Positions 12,418 to 19,405 of a stretch of DNA of 34,434 nt are shown here, in pieces. Source of the DNA: a virus. Every line of letters begins with the position of its first letter. Position 1 is the first letter of the stretch. The stretch lies in IMG/VR virus record IMGVR_UViG_3300046820_000826, positions 1 to 34,434 of that record. One strand, given 5' to 3'. The translations under genes were made by a program, and so were the position numbers. Below the pieces are notes generated by a model. That model had not been told where the DNA came from. It saw only the letters and a list, made by a program, of their open reading frames with translations, and did no database searches.

Positions 12418-13498
12418 AGTTCCTGTTCACAAATTTCCCTACAATTGGAATTTAAAAGATACAAACTTTACAAAAGATAAAGGCAAAGTGTTTAGTTGTT
12501 TTGCTTGTGGTGGTGGTTCAACAATGGGATATAAATTGGCTGGATTTGACGTAATAGGACACAATGATATTGATAAAAAAATGATTGAAGTTTACAAAGA
12601 AAATCATAAACCAAAATATTCATTTTTAGAAAGTATTACAACTTTTGCTAAAAGAAAAGATTTGCCAAAAGAACTTTATGAACTTGATATTTTAGATGGT
12701 TCGCCACCTTGTAGCAGTTTTTCAATGGCTGGAAATAGAGAAAAAGACTGGGGCAAAGAAAAGGTATTTAGAGAAGGACAAGCTGAACAAGTTTTAGATA
12801 CGTTATTCTTTGATTTTATTGATTTAGCAAAAGAATTACAACCGAAAGTAGTTGTAGCTGAAAACGTAAAAGGTTTGCTATTAGGCGAAGCGAAAGAATA
12901 CGTTATTAAAATTTATAAGGAGTTTGATAGAGCTGGATATTATGTGCAACATTTTTTACTTGATGCTTCAAAAATGGGAGTGCCACAACGTAGAGAAAGA
13001 GTTTTCTTTATTGCACTAAGAAAAGATATAGCACAACCATTTTTATATTATGCAGATATGTTTACTGAATTGCCAAAAATTGATATGCAATTTAACGAAC
13101 CAACAATTACATTAAATGACATCAAAGACAATAGTGCTAATGATGAAAAATGCGAAATGACTGATGTAAAAAGAAACATCTGGAACAATAGAATTAATGG
13201 AGATAGTGATTTTAGCTGTACATTAGGGAGAATTGAAAACAGACCAAATTCAATGTTTAACAATAACTATTTATATGGAAATAAACCATTAAATACTATT
13301 ACATCAAAAAAGAATGATGTGCTTTTTGATGAACCAAGACATTGTAATTTTAACGAAAACACATCCGGGCAAACATATCCTAAAGATTATAACTTTTTAA
13401 ATATGCCTTATTTATATTTATTAGGAATGAGTGTGCCACCTGTAATGACTGCACAAATATCAACTAAAATATATGAACAATGGTTGTCGAAGTTGTAG
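12329..13498 (+). CDS. cytosine-C5 DNA methyltransferase (cassette 2)
   Basis: This is a full-length enzyme (389 residues) with motif I KVFSCFACGGGSTMGYKLAG near 53-72, motif IV GSPPCSSFSMAG near 130 (catalytic Cys), motif VI AENVKGLL near 175, motif VIII VPQRRERVFFIA near 215, a target-recognition region, and a C-terminal motif X-like LLGMSVPPVMT. The first 30 or so residues come from the preceding attC-like hairpin (boundary read as VVLGAVP). An ATG at 12350 in the same loop would shorten it by 7. It probably protects phage DNA from host restriction. Confidence 0.9.
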   Translation: MFKLLQMILESTEVQIKHESPNIANVVLGAVPVHKFPYNWNLKDTNFTKDKGKVFSCFACGGGSTMGYKLAGFDVIGHNDIDKKMIEVYKENHKPKYSFLESITTFAKRKDLPKELYELDILDGSPPCSSFSMAGNREKDWGKEKVFREGQAEQVLDTLFFDFIDLAKELQPKVVVAENVKGLLLGEAKEYVIKIYKEFDRAGYYVQHFLLDASKMGVPQRRERVFFIALRKDIAQPFLYYADMFTELPKIDMQFNEPTITLNDIKDNSANDEKCEMTDVKRNIWNNRINGDSDFSCTLGRIENRPNSMFNNNYLYGNKPLNTITSKKNDVLFDEPRHCNFNENTSGQTYPKDYNFLNMPYLYLLGMSVPPVMTAQISTKIYEQWLSKL

Positions 13499-13529
13499 AT
13501 GCGTCTTTTGGAATTGCACCTAACTAATC

Positions 13530-13573
13530 GCTAAGTCTGACAAAAGTGATACAAATTTAATCTTAACCCTATG
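13530..13573 (+). repeat. 44-bp inverted repeat, copy 2: shared leader / candidate attI-like site of array A
   Basis: This is identical to the reverse complement of 6-49. It runs from six bases after the last cassette box (GCACCTAAC) to the ATG of the ribbon-helix-helix gene at 13571, so it serves as that gene's leader. Bases 13525-13529 are also similar to the array B side. The minus strand carries TAAATTTG (13552-13559) pointing back into the array. The same sequence at two unrelated loci, each time between a cassette array and a start codon, points to a common insertion site. Confidence 0.8.
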
Positions 13574-13753
13574 ATAGTCTATAATAAACAAATTACGCTT
13601 AAGATAAGCGAAACGCAAAAAAACACCTTAGATAAATTAGCAAAGCGAAAGGTAAAAGTATCTAAATTCATTCGGGATGCTATAAGCGAAAAAATACAAC
13701 GAGAGGCAAAGGATTTAGTCGTTAAGCCTAAAAAAGTTGATGTTCCGTTTTAA
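13571..13753 (+). CDS. ribbon-helix-helix DNA-binding protein (60 aa)
   Basis: The 60-residue protein has an Arc/CopG-type ribbon-helix-helix: the strand NKQITLKIS (residues 5-13), helix ETQKNTLDKLAKRK, turn, and helix VSKFIRDAISEKIQREAK, then a basic tail ending VDVPF. Such proteins bind palindromic operators as dimers or tetramers. It is a strong candidate for the factor that recognises the repeated 23-bp palindrome. It is one of few plus-strand genes, follows array A through the 44-bp leader, and is followed by a terminator. Confidence 0.75.
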   Translation: MIVYNKQITLKISETQKNTLDKLAKRKVKVSKFIRDAISEKIQREAKDLVVKPKKVDVPF

Positions 13754-13810
13754 TTGGACTAAACCAACAATAAGTATAAATTAAGATATTAACGTTGGAT
13801 ATAAACAACA

Positions 13811-13859
13811 AAAAACCCCTAACCGACCGAGGACACCTCAATCCAAAAATTAGGGGTTT
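13811..13859. terminator. bidirectional nested-stem terminator between the RHH gene and lysozyme
   Basis: AAACCCCTAA (13813-13822) pairs with TTAGGGGTTT (13850-13859), and the loop holds GAGG/CCTC (13829-13832/13836-13839). On the minus strand a TTTTTTG tract follows, which ends the long late transcript after lysozyme. On the plus strand it also lies downstream of the RHH gene. Confidence 0.75.
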
Positions 13860-13896
13860 AACTGCATGATGACAAGATTCATTGTAAATATATAGA

Positions 13897-14361
13897 TTAT
13901 TTGCTAAAATACAAAGCACTTTCTTTTATACGTCGTTTAGTTAATCCATTTAATTCTTTACCCCCTTGTTTATTCCACATTAAGAAAGCCTTAGCGATGT
14001 TTGCGTCTTTTGGGTTATTGTTTGCCAATCGCAATACAGTTGATGTCTTAAAAGCGTTAATTCCTATGTTATAGGCAAGGCTTACAAGTGCGTTAAATTG
14101 ATTTTGGTTTACCTCTTTTAAAATTAAGCTATTTACTTTTAAGGCGAAAGCATCCGCTAAAACTGTAAGTAATTCCAAAGCCCGCTCTTTTGTAATAGGC
14201 AAATCAGTTATTTGTACTTTTTTACCGTTATCGTAGAAAGTAGAACCGTATCCAATCGTAACTATTCCTTTTTGCTTTTCCAATTCCGTAGCATAGTAAG
14301 GGGATAATCTTAAACCCTCGAATGATGCTATCAATTCTATTCCGTTTCTGTCTAGTTTCAT
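13897..14361 (-). CDS. phage lysozyme / endolysin (GH24)
   Basis: The 154-residue enzyme matches T4-type lysozyme, a muramidase that cuts peptidoglycan. The catalytic Glu is E15 in IASFEGLRLSPYY, and TIGYGST (T35) supplies the conserved Thr. Downstream ALVSLAYNIGINAFKTSTVL and the FLMWNKQGG...LNGLTKRR signature are typical. At the position of the catalytic Asp (nine after E15) it has Ala24, and a few extra residues (TELEKQKG) follow. No signal peptide is seen, so it needs a holin. It overlaps the preceding gene by 4 bases. Confidence 0.88.
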   Translation of the reverse strand: MKLDRNGIELIASFEGLRLSPYYATELEKQKGIVTIGYGSTFYDNGKKVQITDLPITKERALELLTVLADAFALKVNSLILKEVNQNQFNALVSLAYNIGINAFKTSTVLRLANNNPKDANIAKAFLMWNKQGGKELNGLTKRRIKESALYFSK

Positions 14362-14654
14362 TTCGTAAACACTTTAACCGTTATACTTATAATAGCTAAT
14401 ATTAACCCTCCTATGATAAATTTAGCTTGCTTAAGGTAAACATTGACTTCTTGTTTAAACGTTCTTAATTCGTCTAATTCGTCTTTAATATCTTTTACTT
14501 CTTGTACCATACCGCCTTTATTAAAATCATTACCTACCAACACATTTTTAATATCGATTAATATCGCTCGGTCTTCAATTCGATATTTTTTATCTAAATC
14601 CATGTGATGCCGTATGCGCTCAACTTCTGCGCTTAGTAGTTTCAAATCGTCCAT
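14358..14654 (-). CDS. membrane-anchored coiled-coil protein, holin-associated (XhlA-like)
   Basis: This 98-residue protein has a long charged, heptad-like region (ERIRHHMDLDKK, then VQEVKDIKDELDELRTFKQE) followed by a single C-terminal membrane helix (FIIGGLILAIISITVKVF). This is the plan of XhlA-type proteins that assist holins. It lies between the small holin-like gene and lysozyme and overlaps both by 1-4 bases, so it is a lysis-cassette member by context. Confidence 0.65.
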   Translation of the reverse strand: MDDLKLLSAEVERIRHHMDLDKKYRIEDRAILIDIKNVLVGNDFNKGGMVQEVKDIKDELDELRTFKQEVNVYLKQAKFIIGGLILAIISITVKVFTK

Positions 14655-14872
14655 TATTCTTTATTGTTCTTTAATTTATCTACAATGTTAATTCCAAAAA
14701 GTCCGCATATTAACCCTGCATCAACTGTTAAGACCATTACTAAATTGCTAGCATCAGCAAACCTATGCGAATATAAATAAGCACAAGTAACGGCAAAGGC
14801 AGTTAGCTTTTTACCGCTTGCCCCGTCTGTATTATTATCTAAGCTAGATTTTATAAAATTAAAAAAACTCAT
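14654..14872 (-). CDS. holin-like small membrane protein (72 aa)
   Basis: This 72-residue protein has a basic-polar N-terminus, a first hydrophobic segment (KLTAFAVTCAYLYSHRF) and a second (LVMVLTVDAGLICGLFGINIV) before a charged C-terminal tail (KLKNNKE). Two membrane segments and the charged tail are typical of class II holins. It lies immediately before the coiled-coil membrane protein and lysozyme. The sequence alone does not prove hole-forming activity. Confidence 0.6.
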   Translation of the reverse strand: MSFFNFIKSSLDNNTDGASGKKLTAFAVTCAYLYSHRFADASNLVMVLTVDAGLICGLFGINIVDKLKNNKE

Positions 14873-17223
14873 TACGATATATTACTTGTTGCAGTTAATG
14901 TATTACTTCCTATTTCTATAAATTCACAAAAACTATTAGCCTCTATTTGTGCCGTTGTAACCCCTATTGAAGTGGCGATAGCAGGTTGTATAGTTCCCGC
15001 AGTAGTTACAGTAATAGTACCGCTTAACATCCCCTTAGCCACTGTGTTTGTTGTCGCAGTCGTTACTACTGTTGCGCCCGTTGTTTGTATAGATTGAATA
15101 TTGGCTGCCGTTATGGTTGCAAGTGCATTTTTAGTGGCATTCATTTTATAACTAATCGACGTAATTACTGCCGTTCCTAAAAAACCAAAAGAAATAGTAC
15201 CACTAGTACCACTTAACCCCGTAACATCAAACTCAATTCTAAATCGATAGGTCTTATTAGCACTCGCGTTAAAAGAACCACCTCCACCGCTACCGACGTT
15301 AAACATTTTTTGTAAAGAGGTCGAGTTTGATAGTACATAGGGAGTTAATAAACGCATATAATCGACTGTACCCAATCCTACAGCAGTTCTATCAAGTGTT
15401 TGCCAGCTCTTATCACCTCTGTAATATTGGGATGTAGTACCCGCAGTTATTGTTGGCTCAACTGAAACGTTGCCACTACCTAGCAAAGAAGTTGAATTAA
15501 CTGTTTTAATGTTTGTGCCGCTTACTAAAGTATCTTGTTTAGTTGCTAGTCCACTAGTTAGTGAAGAAGTCGTAGCGTATGAACTTAAAGCCGTTGTTAT
15601 TTGTGTGGCTACTGCGCTAGTAGTGGTGTAAATAGAATCAAAATAAGTCTTTAAAGTAGCCTTAATATTCGCCCATGTTATTTTTTTAGCTAGTGAAACA
15701 CTATTGTCTACAATAATCATTCTGTCAGCATCTACGGGGGTAGTCATAGCCGTAAGACCGTCAACAAATGTGTGCGTATTGCTTGCCGTTAATACGTCTT
15801 GTTTGCTACTCGCTAAACCACTATATTGGCTATTTGTAGCGTTATCACCGCTATTCGTTCCGCTTGTATTGGCTAATTTGGTTATTTCACTAGCATTAAT
15901 TAAACGCTCCCCCGTAACCTTATCTACTTTAGCGTCTAAATCAGTAACGTTTGCCTTTGCTAAACTATTGTAATATGATTCTTTTTGTGTTATAAGAGGT
16001 TGTGAAACGGGGGTTAATTCAATCTTAGAAATCATCCCCGTACCGTTTACCGTATCCCAATTAGTCATATAAATGGAACCGTCTGTAGGTTGCAATAACT
16101 CGTTTGGAAACCCATTACCCCTATACGTGAAAGTGTTACTTGTATATGGTTGTTCAGACTGTAATGCTAGTAACAATGATTGTAAATCCCATACTTGTAT
16201 AAAGCCTTGATTACTCATACTGTATAGCTTAGTGCAATCTGTGCTTTTAAATAACCCTACGGTTGGCAAAATATCAAAAGGACGAATAGTATTATCATCT
16301 ACATTAATAATTACCGCACCTAATCCCGTTCCTACTCCTTTATTTTCACCTCCTAATATTACGGCATTATAACCTAAATTGTTATCATCTACGGGTAAAA
16401 ATACATTATCATCCGTAATAACTTCCATATAATTACGAACATCATTAACCGTATATGTTAAATTAGTATTGTTGACTGTTGCTAAATAACCTCTACTGCT
16501 TGAAGCATAAAAAACACCGTCAATAGAATTAATATCACACCAATGACCGCCTCCGTTACCCGTCCAATTATTAGTTAAAATAGTATTCCAATCGCTTATC
16601 CTAACCTTGAAAAATTTACAGTTGTTTATGTTTTCAACTCCATAGATATAAGTACCGTCCGTACAAATTGCAGGACTATCTTGTAAGTTTACACCCGTAA
16701 TAACGTTATAATTGATATCTGTAAAATCAAGTGGGTCAGCATCCCAAATATAAGAAACACCATTATAATATCGAGTTCCGTAAATTCTACTCTCATCTGA
16801 TTTTTTAACAATGCTTTCTAATCCTAAAGAGCAAGGCACTGTAATAACCTCCTCCAAAGTCGTACCGCTATATCTTAGTAATTTACTATTAGCACCTTGA
16901 CGAGTGCCTATAATCATTTTACTGCCTATCGTTATGGTTCCGTGCGCGTATGCAAATTGATTACTTGGCGTTGCCTCTAAAATAGTAACTACATTCTCAT
17001 TTGAAGCCTCAACGTCGTTTGCCGTTATAAACCCGCTATCATTTGTAAGGTCGCTAGTTAAGGTCGGGATATCTAAAGTAACATCCCCCGTTTGTCCGTT
17101 TACGCTACTTACTGCACCGCTTGACTGCACAACGTTAATTTCAATAGTCGTTACATCGTTAACCGTTTCTACAGTTATATTTTCCTCAATAGGATAAGTA
17201 TTTATTGTAATTGTTTCGTTCAT
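14872..17223 (-). CDS. tail fibre / receptor-binding protein (783 aa)
   Basis: The N-terminal strand-rich segment leads to SSVNGQTGDVTL and LTSDLTNDSGFIT, repeats typical of the shafts of phage tail fibres. Residues 85-410 have repeated strand and WD-like patterns (YIYGVENINN, HWCDINSIDGVFYASS) suggestive of a beta-propeller-like domain. Further shaft repeats follow (ATNSQYSGLASSKQDVLT, TTSSLTSGLATKQDTL). YYRGDKSWQTLD near 615 is a common fibre signature before a C-terminal Ser/Thr/Gly-rich beta domain. It is the last structural gene and most likely contacts the host surface. Confidence 0.8.
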   Translation of the reverse strand: MNETITINTYPIEENITVETVNDVTTIEINVVQSSGAVSSVNGQTGDVTLDIPTLTSDLTNDSGFITANDVEASNENVVTILEATPSNQFAYAHGTITIGSKMIIGTRQGANSKLLRYSGTTLEEVITVPCSLGLESIVKKSDESRIYGTRYYNGVSYIWDADPLDFTDINYNVITGVNLQDSPAICTDGTYIYGVENINNCKFFKVRISDWNTILTNNWTGNGGGHWCDINSIDGVFYASSSRGYLATVNNTNLTYTVNDVRNYMEVITDDNVFLPVDDNNLGYNAVILGGENKGVGTGLGAVIINVDDNTIRPFDILPTVGLFKSTDCTKLYSMSNQGFIQVWDLQSLLLALQSEQPYTSNTFTYRGNGFPNELLQPTDGSIYMTNWDTVNGTGMISKIELTPVSQPLITQKESYYNSLAKANVTDLDAKVDKVTGERLINASEITKLANTSGTNSGDNATNSQYSGLASSKQDVLTASNTHTFVDGLTAMTTPVDADRMIIVDNSVSLAKKITWANIKATLKTYFDSIYTTTSAVATQITTALSSYATTSSLTSGLATKQDTLVSGTNIKTVNSTSLLGSGNVSVEPTITAGTTSQYYRGDKSWQTLDRTAVGLGTVDYMRLLTPYVLSNSTSLQKMFNVGSGGGGSFNASANKTYRFRIEFDVTGLSGTSGTISFGFLGTAVITSISYKMNATKNALATITAANIQSIQTTGATVVTTATTNTVAKGMLSGTITVTTAGTIQPAIATSIGVTTAQIEANSFCEFIEIGSNTLTATSNIS

Positions 17224-17224
17224 A

Positions 17225-17566
17225 TTAATTTGTAACTGTATCGATTATTGTAAAGTTTCCGCCTAACCATGTCTTAATAACCCCGTCCATATTAATCTCA
17301 ATATCATAAATATAGTCGAAAGCTAAAATATCGATTATTTGCTCATTAATTTGAAAGTCTAAAATAGTAGAAGTATTGTTTAATATAGTAATGCCACCTG
17401 TTACACTGCTAAATGTAAGCCTACTTTGGTCGCCATACATTTTTTTAAGTTGGATTTTTACCGTTGCTCCCGTAAAGTCAAATATACTAGAGTTAGATAG
17501 GGTAAATGTAAAGCGGTGCGCCTTAAAGGTATTCCCTTTTAAATGTGTAAAGTCTCGTGTTCCCAT
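17225..17566 (-). CDS. baseplate / fibre-connecting protein (BppU N-domain-like)
   Basis: This 113-residue beta protein contains the pattern FTFTLSNSSIFDFTGATVKIQLKK followed by alternating strands to IKTWLGGNFTI. That pattern resembles the N-terminal baseplate-binding domains of BppU-type upper baseplate proteins. It lies between the collar-like proteins and the large fibre, and its start overlaps the previous stop by one base. It may link the fibre to the tail tip. Confidence in the exact family is moderate. Confidence 0.55.
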   Translation of the reverse strand: MGTRDFTHLKGNTFKAHRFTFTLSNSSIFDFTGATVKIQLKKMYGDQSRLTFSSVTGGITILNNTSTILDFQINEQIIDILAFDYIYDIEINMDGVIKTWLGGNFTIIDTVTN

Positions 17567-18258
17567 TATGTAAGTCTTATTTTAACCACGCCCGCAGTAT
17601 GGTAATATTGTCCTATTGCTATTCCCCCAGCACTTGCCGTAGTATCATTAGTAAAGTTGTCAGCAATATCTACTATGCAAAAAATACCGTCTTTATTAGG
17701 GAGCATTTGGCCTCTGTCTATTGTTAATAAACTAGCGTCTATCGTTGCATTTTTTCCTTCATCGCTAGTTGAGTTTATAGTTATAAACCCAAGAGGACTA
17801 ATTCCCACTCCTTTAGTGTTATCATTAGTTATTGATATGTCATTTGTAGTAGTATTACCTACGTCTGTAACTTGTTGTAAGTTAGGCGAAAAACCAACTA
17901 TTGGTATTCCTACCGCCAACTCCCAATGGTCTGCCAATGACATAACTGCATTAAGTTGCTCGGTACACACTACATCAGGATAACCGCCTACATTTAAATA
18001 AGTACCTGCCCCACATAAAAAGAAACTAGGGTTTTCGGGGACATCGGGTAGTTGTTGACCATCTGTAACGCTTAATGCTAAATAACCAACACCGCTCCCC
18101 GCACCTATTGCAGTCGATATTAAATCAATTAATGACTGTACCGTATCCTGCTTTAAATCTGTGCCTACTTGATGAGGCAATAGACTTGTAGCCGTAATAG
18201 GGTCAAAAGCTAATTGGTCTACTCGTATAGCCGTTATATCATCGGGGTTTATTGACAT
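17566..18258 (-). CDS. tail tip / fibre protein with shared N-terminal module (230 aa)
   Basis: The first 50 residues (INPDDITAIRVDQL, GTDLKQDTVQSLID) are similar to the start of the next gene upstream (18263-18853), so the two are paralogous at the N-terminus and differ after it. The rest is Gly/Ser/Thr-rich beta sequence with LGFITINSTSDEGKN and an AGGIAIGQYYHTAGVVKIRL end. It is likely a virion tail-tip component. The body has no recognised enzyme motif. Confidence 0.65.
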   Translation of the reverse strand: MSINPDDITAIRVDQLAFDPITATSLLPHQVGTDLKQDTVQSLIDLISTAIGAGSGVGYLALSVTDGQQLPDVPENPSFFLCGAGTYLNVGGYPDVVCTEQLNAVMSLADHWELAVGIPIVGFSPNLQQVTDVGNTTTNDISITNDNTKGVGISPLGFITINSTSDEGKNATIDASLLTIDRGQMLPNKDGIFCIVDIADNFTNDTTASAGGIAIGQYYHTAGVVKIRLT

Positions 18259-18262
18259 ATTG

Positions 18263-18853
18263 TTATAATTTCATACATTTTAATAATACTATGAACGGGG
18301 GCATATTGCGCCCGATTGCACTAACTCCTACCGTAGAAGTATAGTAAGTAGTTCCACCTGCTGAGCCGTCACCACTTGTATTTTGAGTAACCGCCCCACT
18401 AGTTTTAATTGGAAATCCCGTAGCTATTGCAGGAAACTCGCCCTCTGCCGTAATATCGTCAGTATAAACGTGACTGTGTGAAATTACCGCTCCATCTTTA
18501 TAACCTCCAAATCCACCTATACTATTATAGTTTGTACCGTATCCAACGCTTACAAGTCCATCCATCGGAGGCGTGCCGTTTTGACCGTTGCAAATAGCTA
18601 AACCTTCACATATACCAATTCCTAATCCCGTAGAATCAAAATTGTCATCTATATACGTAGGCGTTACCCATAAATCAATAATCTGAAATTGTCGAGTACC
18701 CACATTAATATTCATATAGTCTATTAAATCCTGCCCCGTAATTTTATATAAATCCGTTCCGTTTTCAATAGCAATTTTTGAAGTTTCGCTAATTGCTCCC
18801 GTTGGTAATTCCCCTACTCGTACTGCCGTTGTTAATTCTGGGTTTATTGCCAT
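18263..18853 (-). CDS. tail collar / short fibre-like protein (196 aa)
   Basis: The N-terminal module (INPELTTAVRVGEL, NGTDLYKITGQDLIDYM) is shared with the next gene. The C-terminal half has the collar-type pattern CNGQNGTPPMDGLVSVGYG, then HSHVYTDD and the ending NMPPFIVLLKCMKL, typical of the tail collar domain that forms fibre tips. It probably trimerises on the baseplate. The start overlaps the stop of the second tail-tube-like gene by one base. Confidence 0.7.
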   Translation of the reverse strand: MAINPELTTAVRVGELPTGAISETSKIAIENGTDLYKITGQDLIDYMNINVGTRQFQIIDLWVTPTYIDDNFDSTGLGIGICEGLAICNGQNGTPPMDGLVSVGYGTNYNSIGGFGGYKDGAVISHSHVYTDDITAEGEFPAIATGFPIKTSGAVTQNTSGDGSAGGTTYYTSTVGVSAIGRNMPPFIVLLKCMKL

Positions 18854-19365
18854 TATTCTTTTGTTTTAATTATAAAGTTTGCATCTTCATTCGTTACTAT
18901 CAAATGGTTCGGGTTTCCATCGCTTAAAACAAAGTCTCCTAGTCCTTTTGTTAGTGGTAATCCATACCCCGTAATACTTCCCGAAAAACTCAATAAGTCC
19001 TCCGCTTGTGAAGCCTCTGATATTTCAGTTATATACCCTTTACCATAGTCTACCGTAGGAAATAAAGAGCCTTGTATTTTCCAATCTAATAGCATTTTTG
19101 AACGTTTCAATAGCTTAAGTCTGTCGTAACTAGCCACTCCAAAATTACCCCCTATTAGGGTTGTATTTAATTGCACCCCTTCAAAACCTATGCTATAATT
19201 TTGGTTTGTAGGTCTCGAAGTCGCCCAGCCATTATTATCCCTTGTTGTAGTTGATAGCATTTCAGCACTTTCAGAAATTGAATTGCCACTTAAACATCCT
19301 ACGGGCAACCAACTACCTAAGTATTTTATATATAATATTCGGTCTGCTCCGCTATACGTTTCCAT
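18853..19365 (-). CDS. second tail-tube-like protein (170 aa), paralogue of the major tail protein
   Basis: The middle aligns with the major tail protein at 24657-25100: EGVQLNTTLIGGNFGVASYD here against EGEFIDTTTIGGDTAKASHD there, both followed by LxLLxxxKxL. It has the beta-rich layout of TP901-1/lambda gpV-type tube proteins. It lies after the tape measure, in the baseplate region, so it may form a distal tail ring or adaptor. It has its own operator-linked promoter (19370-19405), whose -7 box ends 4 bases before the ATG. Confidence 0.7.
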   Translation of the reverse strand: METYSGADRILYIKYLGSWLPVGCLSGNSISESAEMLSTTTRDNNGWATSRPTNQNYSIGFEGVQLNTTLIGGNFGVASYDRLKLLKRSKMLLDWKIQGSLFPTVDYGKGYITEISEASQAEDLLSFSGSITGYGLPLTKGLGDFVLSDGNPNHLIVTNEDANFIIKTKE

Positions 19366-19369
19366 AATC

Positions 19370-19405
19370 CAAAGATATAAAATTATTTATAATCATTCTA
19401 AATAA
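19370..19405 (-). promoter_or_regulatory. late promoter with palindromic operator (baseplate genes)
   Basis: TATCTTTG (19370-19377, minus) is followed by only 4 bases before the ATG, so the transcript would be leaderless or nearly so. The palindrome at 19383-19405 (TTATTTATAAT, C, ATTCTAAATAA) lies 5 bases upstream of the box, where the -33 element would be. It also abuts the stop codon of the upstream gene. Confidence 0.7.

Larger units (their letters stand above)
11867..13524 (+). mobile_element. array A: two integron-like gene cassettes
   Basis: Cassette 1 spans 11986-12290 with ends GTTAGGCGA / TCGCCTAAC. Cassette 2 spans 12409-13524 with ends GTTAGGTGC / GCACCTAAC; counting 15 bases per end, the match is 14 of 15. 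AttC-like hairpins lie before cassette 1 and between the two. The array's far end abuts the 44-bp repeat at 13530-13573, just as array B abuts its inverted copy. Cargo is an unknown 114-aa protein and a cytosine-C5 methyltransferase. The island is plus-strand in an otherwise minus-strand genome. No recombinase gene is present. Confidence 0.78.

Noticed and set aside
12409-13524. Cassette ends read as terminal inverted repeats of an insertion sequence
   Set aside because: No transposase is present, no target-site duplication is seen, and each of seven neighbouring units has its own matched ends separated by attC-like hairpins.
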